Positions 36,358 to 46,021 are shown, counted from the stretch's first letter. The stretch is DNA of 64,000 bases from JAJPJE01 sp963848375 (GCA_963848375.1 CAWKDK010000017.1:3461-67460), one strand, 5' to 3'. Numbers and translations are program-made. The notes: generated by a model from the letters alone, not told the origin.

Positions 36358-37167
36358 ATGTACAAGCGAATATGGATCATTGCCGCGCTCTTGCTGGGAG
36401 CGGCCTCCAGCGCGTTCGCCGCCGATACTGTTTTAACTTGGCCAGCGAGTGGTGAAGGCGCGATGTTGCGTTTCACCGTGGGCAAGCTGCGACAGGTTAA
36501 TTCCGCTTCCGGTCAGACCGATTATCTGGGCGAGGCGGTCGCAGAAAACCTCAGCACAAAAGCGGTTCCTTCCGCTTCGTTCTATCTCTACCTGCTCGAC
36601 AAGAACGGCAATCGTGTCGGCGAAGGCTATTTGGAGGTAACAGATTTAGCCGCCGGACAAAAGGCCAAGGTTCCGGTCAGCGTGCATGCGATGGGCTCGT
36701 TTTCGAGGATGGAATTGAAACCGCAGCATCTTCCCTCCGACGAGCCGATGAAGATTAAGATAAGCATCACCAGCGTGCCTTCCGGGGCCACCTTCAAACT
36801 CGACGCGCAAGAGTCCGGTGTTACGCCGCAGATACTGCCTGTCGCCCCAGGCAAGCACATGCTCGAGTTCAGTAAAGAGGGTTATGCCACGGCCAGTACA
36901 CCCTTGGACGTTGCCGAAAACGCAATGCCGGGCAGTGTGCAGATTGAGCTGAGTCCGTTGATACTCGATACCGTGGTCTTGCGCGATGGAACCGTGCTAC
37001 AGGGCAACGTCATATCGGTGACGAGCACCGGCGTCTCCCTCAACGTGAAGGGAAAGCCCACGAGACTGGAGCGCAGCCGGGTGGCGCGCGTTGTGTTCGG
37101 AGGACGTAATCCGGCCGCGAGTGCCGTTGCCAAAACAGGCGCAACTCCGTCGCGGGGCAAGAGATGA
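36358..37167 (+). CDS. Secreted PEGA-domain protein
   Basis: This 269-residue precursor begins MYKRIWIIAALLLGAASSAF, a signal peptide. A beta-rich domain (~residues 25-135) is followed by a PEGA module (ITSVPSGATFKLDAQESGVT, PGKHMLEFSKEGYATAS). The C-terminus is a small SH3-like barrel (TVVLRDGTVLQGNVISVTST, LNVKGKPTRLERSRVARVVF). PEGA domains are thought to bind surface polymers. It probably sits in the periplasm or on the surface. The gene converges with the oxidoreductase gene, six bases separating their ends. Confidence 0.75.
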   Translation: MYKRIWIIAALLLGAASSAFAADTVLTWPASGEGAMLRFTVGKLRQVNSASGQTDYLGEAVAENLSTKAVPSASFYLYLLDKNGNRVGEGYLEVTDLAAGQKAKVPVSVHAMGSFSRMELKPQHLPSDEPMKIKISITSVPSGATFKLDAQESGVTPQILPVAPGKHMLEFSKEGYATASTPLDVAENAMPGSVQIELSPLILDTVVLRDGTVLQGNVISVTSTGVSLNVKGKPTRLERSRVARVVFGGRNPAASAVAKTGATPSRGKR

Positions 37168-37173
37168 TCTGAG

Positions 37174-38145
37174 CTACACTTTGAGCACGATCTTTCCGTA
37201 ATTCTTTCTCTCCAACATGAGGCGGAACGCTTCGCCAACTTTTTCGAGCGGCATCACATGTCCGATCTGCGGCCGGAGATGCCCCTGGGAGATCCACGCC
37301 GATAGCCGCTCCCACGCGGGCTTCATGTATTCCGAGTGCAGCGAGAGTTGGCTGAGCCACAGTCCATCGACAGAACAATTTTTCGCATAGAGCGCGCGGA
37401 TATCAAACTTGTGCGTCACGCCGGTTGCCGAGCCGTATGCGATTAGGTGGCCGCGAAACTTGAGACAGCGCATGCTCTTGCCGGTGTGATCGCCGCCAAG
37501 CATGTCGAATACGGCGTCGACGCCCTCGTCCTTCGTTACTTCACGAATGTGTTCTTCGTAGTCGACGTTCTTATAGTTGATGGGATGCTGAAGTCCAAGC
37601 CGTTGTGCACGCGCCAGCTTTTCATCGGAAGACGATGTGCCATACATCTCGACGCCGAGCAGTTTTCCGATCTGAACAGCAGCCGTGCCGACGCCTCCGG
37701 CCACGGCGTGTATCAACACACTCGGCGGTTTCTCTGGATTTTTCCGGTCGCCTGCGGGCGACCACAATCCGGCCCACCAATAGGCAAAGAGCGCAGTGAA
37801 GTAGTTCACCGGAAATGCAGCGGCCTCGGGGATCGTCCATCCATCGGGGATGGGCCATACGAAACTCGGGCGCGTGACAATTCTTTCGGCAAAGGCGCCG
37901 CCTTGGGTATAACCCATCACGCGCTCGCCCGTGGCCAAGATGCTCCCGGCGAATTCGCGTCCGATGACGAACGGGGGCGTGGGTCCACCGGCGTAGGAGC
38001 CCTGGCTCATCATGATGTCGGCGAAATTAACGCCGCACGCCTCGACATTTACCAGGATCTGATTGTCTTTGGGTTGGGGACCGGGGACGTCCTGCAACTC
38101 GAGGACTTCGGGGCCTCCGATTCGAGTGGCGACGATCGCTTTCAT
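37174..38145 (-). CDS. NADPH:quinone reductase-like medium-chain oxidoreductase
   Basis: This 323-residue zinc-free MDR protein has an N-terminal GroES-like half (MKAIVATRIGGPEVLELQDV, VEACGVNFADIMMSQGSYAG, PFVIGREFAGSI) and a Rossmann domain (VLIHAVAGGVGTAAVQIGKL), where AxxGVG binds NADPH. The zinc-ligand cysteines of alcohol dehydrogenases are absent. Such enzymes reduce quinones or enones. The C-terminal MPLEKVGEAFRLMLERKNYG is the standard family ending. The actual substrate is unknown. Confidence 0.88.
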   Translation of the reverse strand: MKAIVATRIGGPEVLELQDVPGPQPKDNQILVNVEACGVNFADIMMSQGSYAGGPTPPFVIGREFAGSILATGERVMGYTQGGAFAERIVTRPSFVWPIPDGWTIPEAAAFPVNYFTALFAYWWAGLWSPAGDRKNPEKPPSVLIHAVAGGVGTAAVQIGKLLGVEMYGTSSSDEKLARAQRLGLQHPINYKNVDYEEHIREVTKDEGVDAVFDMLGGDHTGKSMRCLKFRGHLIAYGSATGVTHKFDIRALYAKNCSVDGLWLSQLSLHSEYMKPAWERLSAWISQGHLRPQIGHVMPLEKVGEAFRLMLERKNYGKIVLKV

Positions 38146-38775
38146 ATAGCTCTCAGCAATCAGCTGTCAGCATTCAGCGTTTATTGGCTGCGTGACGAGC
38201 TACGAGCAACACATAGAGAGTACTCCCGGCTGCGGCCAAAAATGCTAATGGGATGAAAGCGGAGAGCTGAATAGCCAATGGCTGAGAGCCGATGGCTAAA
38301 AAAATAAACCGGCGCGATTCTCCCCCGAGACATGCGCCGGTCACTTAGGAACCGCCTCCCCTGTACGGGAACGGAACCTAACTTGCAGTTCCGCGTTCAA
38401 GGAACGGAACTAGAAATTTGTAAATCTAATGGCGAACGCCTGCCCCAAGCAGGCTTACGGCCGACAATCAAGCAGCTTTAACATGCGCTGGGAAGGCAAT
38501 GGGGGTCAACTTGAAACGGTAAGTTGCTGTTGTCAAACCGGATGACCCGGGCAACCCGGGCTGGAAATCGCCGGGACGCCAAAAGGGCACCATTCCGCAA
38601 CTGTATGACTGGCATCGGTTTTTTGGGCGTGCACCCGGGCGTATCGCGGTGATATAAACCGGGCTATAGGTGGTACAGCCCTTGAACCTGAGGGCTAGCG
38701 GAGGGGAAGAGCTTTCTCCCGGCATCAAACTCCGCTATCGGCCGAAATGCGGTTTCGGTCGAAGGGAGGACCCAA
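38146..38775. other. Gene-free 630-bp region: word repeats, lone minus-strand terminator, structured leader
   Basis: 38147-38300 is built from AGCTGA/GGCTGAGAGC/CCAATGGCT words like those near 52.8 and 53.9 kb. At 38309-38340 a CCGGCGC...GCGCCGG hairpin faces a T-run on the minus strand, although no minus-strand gene precedes it. GGAACGGAAC is directly repeated at 38368 and 38401. From ~38696 to 38760 the plus strand can fold TAGCGGAG...CTCCGCTA and CCGAAA...TTTCGG, forming a structured leader for the PIN-TRAM gene. No known riboswitch or RNA consensus was recognised. Confidence 0.5.
38309..38340 (-). terminator. Orphan minus-strand terminator-like hairpin
   Basis: A seven-base GC stem (CCGGCGC/GCGCCGG) with an 18-base loop is followed on the minus strand by TTTATTTTTTT. 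No protein gene on that strand ends here, so it may close an untranslated RNA transcribed from within 38340-38760. Confidence 0.55.
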
Positions 38776-39879
38776 TTGGACTTAGTACTCGTACGTATCG
38801 TCTTTATATTGCTGGTCGCGGCAGCTTGTTTTGTTCTTCATCCCTTTGGACTTAAGCCTGTTCCGGACCTGCTGGTAGGGCTGGTAATCGGCGTCGCGAT
38901 CATCGTCTTCGAAACTCGTCTGCGAGCGGTGAGCCTGAAACGCCTGATAGGGGCGGCTATCGGGAGCATTCTTGGGATCGTAGGCGCCTTCCTGTTCAGC
39001 AGCGTCATACGGAACAGCATCATGCCAGGCAGCACACAAAGCTTCCTGATGCTGTCGGTGATGTTGTTCATGGCCTATGTCGGACTCATCGTAGGCGCGA
39101 ACAAGGGAGACCTGCTGAACCTGTCCGCACTCGGCGGCGTATTCGGTGGCGAGAAACAGAACAAGCGCTCGATGAAGATTCTGGATACCAGCGTCATCAT
39201 CGATGGGCGCATCGCTGACATCGCTGAAACCGGGTTCCTCGACGGCATCCTTGTGATCCCGCAATTCGTTCTGCGCGAATTGCAGCTCGTGGCCGACTCC
39301 GCCGATCCGCTCAAGCGGAACCGCGGACGCCGCGGACTGGACATTCTGCAGCGCATACAGAAGATCGCCATGCTGCAGGTGCAAATCGTGGAAGACGACT
39401 ATCCCGCGGTGCGCGAAGTCGACCTGAAGTTGATTGAACTGGCGAAGGATTACGAAGCCAAGATCATCACCAACGATTTCAACCTTAATAAGGTAGCGCA
39501 ACTGCAGGGCGTGGACGTGCTGAACATCAACGAACTGGCGAATGCCCTGAAGCCGATCGTGCTACCCGGCGAAGCCATGCGCGTTTTCATCCTGAAAGAA
39601 GGCAAGGAATATAACCAGGGTGTCGCCTATCTGGATGATGGCACGATGGTGGTCGTCGACAACGCCCGAAAGATGATTGGCAAGACCATCGACGTGGCGG
39701 TGACGTCTGTGTTGCAGACCACCGCTGGCAAGATGATCTTCGGCAAGTTCGACGAACGCGGCGTCTCGATGGTGCAGCCGGCGCGTCCGGTAACCGCAGG
39801 CTCAGAGCGCAAGGTGGTCAACCAGACGCCGGCGGCAGGTCCAAGTCCGGCGGTGGCAACGGAGCATCAGCCGGAATAG
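38776..39879 (+). CDS. PIN-TRAM domain membrane protein (YacL-like)
   Basis: This 367-residue protein has four N-terminal membrane helices (~1-115). A PIN nuclease domain (~130-260) has the acidic residues in MKILDTSVIIDGRIADI and KIITNDFNLNKVA. A TRAM domain follows (~270-335; YNQGVAYLDDGTMVVVDNA) and then a disordered Pro/Ala tail. Homologues are the Bacillus YacL type, often encoded before ispD, as here, two genes upstream. A ribonuclease role is inferred from the fold only. A TTG start at 38776 is chosen because AGGGAGGA lies seven to eight bases upstream. Confidence 0.88.
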   Translation: MDLVLVRIVFILLVAAACFVLHPFGLKPVPDLLVGLVIGVAIIVFETRLRAVSLKRLIGAAIGSILGIVGAFLFSSVIRNSIMPGSTQSFLMLSVMLFMAYVGLIVGANKGDLLNLSALGGVFGGEKQNKRSMKILDTSVIIDGRIADIAETGFLDGILVIPQFVLRELQLVADSADPLKRNRGRRGLDILQRIQKIAMLQVQIVEDDYPAVREVDLKLIELAKDYEAKIITNDFNLNKVAQLQGVDVLNINELANALKPIVLPGEAMRVFILKEGKEYNQGVAYLDDGTMVVVDNARKMIGKTIDVAVTSVLQTTAGKMIFGKFDERGVSMVQPARPVTAGSERKVVNQTPAAGPSPAVATEHQPE

Positions 39880-39885
39880 CTATTT

Positions 39886-39922
39886 TCACCGCAGAGGACG
39901 CAGAGATCGCGGAGATTTTCAG
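39886..39922. repeat. CACC-(A/G)C-GGAG word repeat, copy 1
   Basis: TTTTCACCGCAGAGGACGCA and the following GAGATCGCGGAGATTTTC resemble the units near 47814 and 62893. This is a dispersed low-complexity intergenic sequence in which a GGAG/GAGG core recurs about every ten bases. Confidence 0.45.
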
Positions 39923-40036
39923 GGTAACGTTACCGGAATTCTGCGTCCTTGGCAGTGAGTCCTCTTTGGTTACTCCTCACTACATTTCGCTTCCAAATGT
40001 GTTGTAATCATTGCGACTTCATCATTGAGGCCAGTC

Positions 40037-40399
40037 ATGATTCGAACGCTGCGAGTGGTCGCAGGTTTTGTGTTGGCGTGCGGCATGCTGCTCACTGCAA
40101 ACGCCGCCGATAATCCCAAGATGGACGCCTTCGCCAAATGCGTCTCGAGCAAGGGCGCGAAGATGTACGGCACATTCTGGTGTCCTCATTGCGCCGAGCA
40201 GAAGGAACTTTTCGGCGATTCGTTCCAGTACATCAATTACGTTGAGTGCGGCATTCCCGGTTCGCGGCAGATCACACAGGAATGCAAGCAGCTTGGGCTG
40301 AAGCGCACGCCCACGTGGATCTTCGCGGACGGACAGCGCCACGAAGGCAAGATGGAGTTGAACGATCTGAGCAAGCAGACAGGATGCCCGCTGCCATGA
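40037..40399 (+). CDS. Secreted thioredoxin-like protein paired with VKOR
   Basis: This 120-residue precursor has a signal peptide (VVAGFVLACGMLLTANA), followed by a thioredoxin-fold core with the redox motif CPHC in MYGTFWCPHCAEQKELFG and the cis-proline loop KRTPTWIFADG. Extra cysteines (YVECGIPG, ITQECKQLG, QTGCPLP) match the thioredoxin domain found fused to VKOR in other bacteria. The stop overlaps the VKOR start (ATGA). It would exchange electrons with the membrane partner during disulfide formation in the periplasm. Confidence 0.88.
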   Translation: MIRTLRVVAGFVLACGMLLTANAADNPKMDAFAKCVSSKGAKMYGTFWCPHCAEQKELFGDSFQYINYVECGIPGSRQITQECKQLGLKRTPTWIFADGQRHEGKMELNDLSKQTGCPLP

Positions 40400-40842
40400 A
40401 GGACAAACTGGCGCTGGTGATCGTGTTGCTCACACTGGTCGGCATCGTGCTCTCCGGCGTTTCGCTCTACAACCATTACAAGAGCACGCCGACCGACTAC
40501 TGCGATCTCGGCGACAACTTCAACTGCGACATCGTGAATCGCAGCATCTACGCGCAAGTAGGAAAAGTGCCGGTCGCGGGAATTGGGCTCGCCGGCTATA
40601 TCGTGCTGTTGGTGCTCGCGCTGCAACGGCGCGCGAATCGCATTGCTTCCATCCTGCTGGTGCTGGGCGCGCTCGGCGGTGTTGGGTACTCGCTCTATCT
40701 CACGTACATCGAAAAGTATGTGCTGGCGATGTGGTGCATCATCTGCCTGGGCTCGCTAGCGACGATCTCGCTGATCTTTCTGCTTGGCCTGGTGAGGCAT
40801 ATTCAAAAGCCACAACCGGCGGTGCTGGTGCAGATGCGCTGA
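40396..40842 (+). CDS. Vitamin K epoxide reductase (VKOR)-family membrane oxidoreductase
   Basis: This 148-residue, four-helix membrane protein has the active-site pair WCIIC in the last helices and a loop cysteine pair (DYCDLGDNFNCDIVNRS), plus the conserved Ser/Asn region before helix 2. VKOR homologues replace DsbB: they reoxidise a periplasmic thioredoxin-like protein and pass electrons to quinone. Here the partner is the gene directly upstream, overlapped by four bases; the two are separate rather than fused as in cyanobacteria. Confidence 0.9.
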   Translation: MKDKLALVIVLLTLVGIVLSGVSLYNHYKSTPTDYCDLGDNFNCDIVNRSIYAQVGKVPVAGIGLAGYIVLLVLALQRRANRIASILLVLGALGGVGYSLYLTYIEKYVLAMWCIICLGSLATISLIFLLGLVRHIQKPQPAVLVQMR

Positions 40843-40993
40843 GCGGCAGGGGCGCACGATTCATCTTGATGAAGGGCCGCCGTTTCTCCGCGTGAATCTG
40901 CGGTGTGACTCATCCCGTATTTGAGGGCCTTTCCGCGGAACTGTATACTACAGACCCTTTACTGCTCAGCATTGCAATAAGGTTGATAGCCGT

Positions 40994-41716
40994 ATGAGAG
41001 TCATTGTCATCATTCCTGCCGCGGGATTAGGTACGCGCATGAGCGCCCCCGGCAGCAAGCCTACGCCGACGTCCAAGCAATTTGCGGAGTTGGACGGCGT
41101 TCCCATCATCGTCCACACGCTTCGAAAATTCGCGGCCGTGCCCGAAGTGAACGAAATTTACATTGCCATGCGCAAGCCTGAGTCGGAGGCGTTCGAAGCC
41201 CGCTTAAAGCAAGAGCATTTCGCCAAGCCCATACACATTGTTGAGGGCGGTGAACACCGGCAACAGTCGGTGGGCAACGCGCTTGCCGCTCTGAAAGCTG
41301 CCAAGGAAGATGTGATCCTGGTGCATGACGCGGTGCGGCCGTTCGTCGACGCCGAAACCATCGGGAACGTGATTGAAGCCGCAGAAAAGCACGGTGCCGC
41401 GATTGCGGCCATTCCTGCCTTCGACACGATCAAGCAAGTGGATCGCACCTCGGAAGGCGCAGTGGTCAATGCCACGATCCCTCGCGAACACATTGTGTTG
41501 GTGCAAACGCCGCAGGGGTTTCGTTATCACGTGCTGAAGAAAGCTTTCGACGAAGCCGAACGCGATGGATTCGTGGGCACGGATGAAGCGTCCATCGTGG
41601 AGCGATCCGGGCACGAAGTATCGGTAGTGATGGGAACGCGGCGAAACATCAAGATCACCACGCCAGATGATCTGGAACTGGCGGAATTCTTCGCGGGGAA
41701 AGAAAGAAGCCGCTGA
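40994..41716 (+). CDS. ispD: 2-C-methyl-D-erythritol 4-phosphate cytidylyltransferase
   Basis: The protein is 240 residues. The nucleotide-binding start VIIPAAGLGTRM and a lysine-bearing SKQFAELDGVPIIVHTL are followed by GGEHRQQSVGNAL, VLVHDAVRPFV and TPQGFRYHVLKKAF, and then GTDEASIVERSG. It makes CDP-ME from MEP and CTP, step three of the non-mevalonate isoprenoid pathway. It ends inside a palindromic repeat that separates it from ispF. AAGG lies ten bases before the ATG. Confidence 0.96.
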   Translation: MRVIVIIPAAGLGTRMSAPGSKPTPTSKQFAELDGVPIIVHTLRKFAAVPEVNEIYIAMRKPESEAFEARLKQEHFAKPIHIVEGGEHRQQSVGNALAALKAAKEDVILVHDAVRPFVDAETIGNVIEAAEKHGAAIAAIPAFDTIKQVDRTSEGAVVNATIPREHIVLVQTPQGFRYHVLKKAFDEAERDGFVGTDEASIVERSGHEVSVVMGTRRNIKITTPDDLELAEFFAGKERSR

Positions 41717-41782
41717 TAAACGCTGATCACGCAGATAGAAGACCCCAGGAAATCAGCGTTCTTCGGCGTCGATCAGCGGCTA
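41708..41782. repeat. Nested palindromic repeat between ispD and ispF
   Basis: Outer arms AGCCGCTGAT (41708-41717) and ATCAGCGGCT (41772-41781) are perfect inverted repeats. Inner arms AACGCTGAT and ATCAGCGTT repeat the motif. A second copy lies at 42255-42327. The repeat supplies the last codons and stop of ispD and can form a long hairpin in the mRNA. Confidence 0.65.
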
Positions 41783-41791
41783 AGGTTTGAA

Positions 41792-42256
41792 ATGAGAATC
41801 GGGTACGGATGGGATTCGCACGAATTTAGGCCAGGGATTCCGCTCAAGATCGGCGGCGTCACGCTGCCACACGATCAGGGCCTCGCCGGCCACAGCGACG
41901 GCGACGTTCTTCTGCACGCGCTCACGGACGCGCTGCTCGGCGCGGTTGCCGCTGGCGACATTGGCGGCTATTTCCCGCCCAGCGATCCGCGCTGGAAGGG
42001 CGCTGACTCTGCGGTGTTCCTAAAAGAAGCGATCGCGCAAGTCAAGCGGGCGGGATACTCGGTCGTGAATGTCGATTCGACACTGATTCTTGCTGCACCA
42101 AAGATCGGTCCGCATGCGGTGAAGATCCGCGAACACGTTGCTGAGCTTCTGGGAATTGATGCGAGTGCCGTCAGCGTAAAAGCCAAGACGCCGGAAGGCA
42201 TGGGAACGGATCATGCGGCGATTGCGCACGCGATGGTTTTGCTGCAAAAGCTTTAG
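41792..42256 (+). CDS. ispF: 2-C-methyl-D-erythritol 2,4-cyclodiphosphate synthase
   Basis: This 154-residue enzyme is full length. Metal ligands lie in MRIGYGWDSHEF (Asp8, His10) and GLAGHSDGDVLLHALTDALL (His). It also has the DIGGYFPPSDPRWKGADSAV loop and AVSVKAKTPEGMGTDHAAIA near the C-terminus. It cyclises CDP-ME 2-phosphate to ME-cPP, two steps after IspD. IspE is not in the window. It directly follows ispD, with the palindromic repeat between them. Confidence 0.97.
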   Translation: MRIGYGWDSHEFRPGIPLKIGGVTLPHDQGLAGHSDGDVLLHALTDALLGAVAAGDIGGYFPPSDPRWKGADSAVFLKEAIAQVKRAGYSVVNVDSTLILAAPKIGPHAVKIREHVAELLGIDASAVSVKAKTPEGMGTDHAAIAHAMVLLQKL

Positions 42257-42327
42257 CCGCTGATAAACAGTGATCAACGCTGATTCAGAAGTTCAGTAAT
42301 CAGCGTTCATCTGCGTAAATCAGCGGC
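42255..42327. repeat. Nested palindromic repeat after ispF
   Basis: This second copy of the element at 41708 has GCCGCTGAT (42256-42264) and ATCAGCGGC (42319-42327) around AACGCTGATT...AATCAGCGTT. It begins inside the ispF stop codon and lies between convergent genes, where it may act as a two-way transcription barrier. Confidence 0.65.
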
Positions 42328-42334
42328 CTTCATC

Positions 42335-45300
42335 TTAGAAATTTGCTGCTTCCTGCTCGCCGCGCACGTAGTGCAATAGCAACCTTGCCAGGATGGGATC
42401 GAACTGCGTACCGCTACCGCGTTCGATTTCATGCGCGGCTTCTTCGATGCTTCGGGCCGATGCAAATGGTCGCTCCTCGACCATAGTGGCGTAGGCATCA
42501 GCCAGTCCAAGCACGCGTGCAGCCAGGGGAATCTGTTCTCCACGCAATCCGTCTGGATAGCCCGAACCGTCGTAGCGCTCATGATGATGGCGCACGATCT
42601 CAGCGATGTTCCCCGACTTCGGGACGCACTCCACGATCTCGGACGAAACTACGGAATGCATCTTGACGATGTAGTACTCGTCCTCGGTGAGCGGTCCTTG
42701 CTTGATCAGCAGGCGTTCCGGCATCACCAGCTTGCCCACATCGTGCACGAGCCCGGCAAATACCAAGTCTGACAATTCCTGCTCGCTCATGCCGAGTTCA
42801 TGTCCAAGCACTTCCGCGTACCGTGCGACCGAGTGCCCGTGACCTGTGGCGTGCAGCTCGCGCGCTTCGGCTGCGCGCGCCAGAACGATGATGGCTTCGC
42901 GCATCGGTTCGGGATCGTCCTGCAATCCGGCGCACATCTTGCGCAGGGTTGCTACCAATTCCTCGGCTGATTCCGGACCCATGGTTTCGCGCTGCAGGAA
43001 GCCTTCGATGTAAGAAGCGATCAGCTGGTGCTGCACCGCCGTGGTTTCGCCCTCGGTAAACTCTTCAGCGGTCGATACGCGATTGCCGCCAGCATGTTTG
43101 GAGACGTACATCCCCGCGTCCGAAACCCGGACGATATCTTCGACGGTGGATCCATGCAGCGGGAACGCGGCCACGCCGAAGCTGCCGGTGATGCGGCGCT
43201 CGTTGAGCATGGGATCGGTGGCAATCCACAGGCGCAGGCGTTCGGAGAGAATTTGTGCCTGCTCGATACCGGTTTCCGGCATCAGGATAACGAACTCATC
43301 GCCACCATATCGCGACACGACGTTTGATTGCCGGCACTTCTGCTCCAGAAGGCGGCCAACGCGAGCCAGCACCAGGTCGCCTTCCAGGTGACCCATGGTG
43401 TCGTTCACTTCTTTGAACTTGTCGAGGTCGACCATTACAACAGAGAACGGGCGTCCGGCTCGGGAAGCGCGTTTCCACTCCGCTTGCACGCTTTCCATGA
43501 AGAAGCGGCGCGTCTTGATTCCGGTCAGGCCGTCCGTGATCGACTGCTGTTGCAGCTTCTGGAATACGAACGCGTTGTGCAGCGCGGTGGCCAGCAAGTC
43601 GGCCAGCGTTCGCAGCGTAAGCACTTCCTGCTCAGCGAAATGCGTGCGCACGGCGGCTCTCCACATTCAAAACGCCTAGCAGAGTTTCGCCGTAGGTCAG
43701 CGGTAGGCAAAGGACCGAACGTGATTCCGGCAGGATGCCCAACAACGGCCCATCGCCTACGTCCTCTACCAGCATCATTTCATTGGTGCGAGCGACTTTC
43801 CCGAGAATGCCGGTGCCGAGCGGGATGCGTTTCCCAAGCGCCAGATTTGTAGTTCCGGCTTCCGCTTTGATCTCGATTTCTTTGCTCGCGTAATCGAGCA
43901 CGCCTATGCCGATGTGGTCGAGATCGAAGTTCTTCTGGATCTCGTAGACGATTTCGCTCAACATCTGCTCAGCGTCCTGACTGGAAATTGCCGTCTTCGA
44001 GATGTTGTTGAGGAAGATGAGGTAGCGCGCGCGACGCTGCTGTTCTTCGAAGAGTCGCGCGTTTTCGACGGCAACGGAAACCTGTCCAGCCGCTGTTTGC
44101 AGCAGCTCTACGTCGCGTTCGGTAAAGATAAACTCCTCGCCGTAATGCAGGGCCGCCATCAGGCCGACCGACCGGCCTCCCATGAAGATCGGCACGGCGC
44201 AGAATGACTGTGCCCGCTGATCCGGCACGAAGGTGATGCCCAGCTTAGACCGCAATTCTTCGAGATTCGACTTGATGAGCAGCGGCTGTCCGGTCCTGAT
44301 GACATGCTCGCTGAAGCCGTTGGCAAGCTTCCGTGAATGCTTGGTCGTGTTTTGGCCGCTGCGCACGTCGAATTCGAAGAACAACTCGTCGTCCCGCTGG
44401 AACGCGATGTAGAAGTCGTGCACGTCGACCAGCAACCCAATTTCTTTGTGGATGGCGCGCAACACTTCGTCGGCATTCAAATGCGAGCTGACGACCTGGC
44501 CGATTTGCGTGAGCAACTCGTACTCGCGCGTGCGGCGCCGGGTCTCCTGCATGGCGACGTGGCTCTCGAGCGTGAGCCCAATCTGCATCGAGATTCCCAA
44601 CAAGAGGCGGACCTGCGATGGGCCCAGAGAGCGCGCATCGCGCTGCGGCAAGAGAATGACGCCGAACTTCCGTTCGCGCGTCTGCAGGCTCACGGCCGTC
44701 AGGCTGCGGATTGCGTATGCGGACAGGAGTGTTCGCAACTTGTCGAAGTGCCCGGGCGCTCCCGGTGGCAGCGGCTCCGAAAGATGCGGCAGGTTACGCA
44801 GAGTGACGACCCCGCCGCGTCGATATGCCATGTTGATGAGGTACTCGGTCAATCCCTGAGCGTGCAGATCGTGGGCAAACTCCTGTGTGAATCCGACGGC
44901 GACATTGGGAAGCACCGAACGCCATTCGTCGCCGACGAAAATTGCGGCGCGCTGGACGCGCACCAGGCTCATGATCCGGCGGAGGATTTTTTCGAAGCCG
45001 CCGATAACGTCGGTGGCACTTACCAGCCGCGAGTTGTCGACGTCGAGCGTGGAGAAGAAGAGCGAGTTCTCCTGCACCGTCCGGCGTTCCTGCTCATAAA
45101 GCACCACGACCATCGCCATGCCGATCAGCATTTGCGGCAGCGGACCCAGATAACGATCCATGGCAACTAACCGCCGGGCCCACAGACCTTCAAATTGGCC
45201 GGAGACCAGCAGCAACGACCATGCCAACAGCGCACCGCCCAGGATCCGGTAGCCGGTCGACTCGCGTAAGCGTCCGACTCTTAGAAAGTTGTACGCGCAA

Positions 45301-45722
45301 TAGGCGAGCAGGAGCGCGATGAGAGTTTCGGTTCGCAGGCGTTCGGGCGCTGCCGGCTGGAACATTCCCCCGGGAAAGTGTTGCCACGTACCGTAAGTTG
45401 CTACAGCAATTCCAACGGCTGCAATGGCGAAGTCATACCAGTGGAAGCGGAAGCGCTGGTCGCTGACGAAGCGTAAGGAGAGGAAGATCGCAAACGCAGT
45501 CGCGATCTGCAACACAGTCGCGAGGCAAAAAATCCACGGGCGCGCATACGCGCTGTAGATGATTCCCTGCAGCAAGAAGCTTGTGCAGAATGCCGCCCAG
45601 CCAGCCTGCCATACGAGGAAGTACGTCGCCCGGCTCTGCTGATACAGATAAGCGAAGATCAGCAACAGCAGCAGGGCTGTGATCCCCGGGACGACGATCA
45701 TGCTGACCAATACGGAATCCAT
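42335..45722 (-). CDS. GAF-GGDEF-HD-GYP cyclic-di-GMP protein with membrane sensor (frameshifted)
   Basis: ATG 45722 opens a seven-helix membrane region (~210 residues). Three GAF-like domains follow (for example TFVPDQRAQSFCAVPIFMGG; LGTGILGKVARTNEMMLVED). At the A3 run 43638-43640 one extra base breaks the frame; removing it restores ESRRAHAFAEQEVLTLRTLA. Then a GGDEF domain (VDLDKFKEVNDTMGH, SRYGGDEFVIL) lacks the RxxD inhibitory site (RQSN), and an HD-GYP domain has HDVGK and HHHERYDGSGYPDG. Both synthase and phosphodiesterase sites look intact, so it could set c-di-GMP both ways. Restored length is ~1130 residues. Confidence 0.85.
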
Positions 45723-46021
45723 GCGAGAGTCCGCGAACGACTCCAATGGGGGGAGGAGCTTAGTTTACGGCGGCGCTGCTGGTGAGCAGAGGTAGGCGAT
45801 ACGAAGTGGACGCGCGCATCGCACCTTCTAGACCGATCTTCCGGTCGTCCAGCGGGCACAGCACAGTGCTAGGACTATAGGTGGTTGCCCTAACGGAGTC
45901 AATGGCTTGCGGGCGATTTAGAAGCCTTAGACGAAGCGCCTCAAGACGGCCCAAACTGGCACAGTTGAGGTCTAAGTGGCTGTGCCAGAGGAGCTTGGTG
46001 CGGTTCGGCCCAGACGCGGGC

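Noticed and set aside
38468..38728. Minus-strand open frame of 86 codons ending in ...VKAA, considered as a gene or as part of a tmRNA tag
   Set aside because: No ribosome site, no hydrophobic or folded pattern, and no tRNA-like ends (no T-loop with CCA, no GGGG start) to support a tmRNA.
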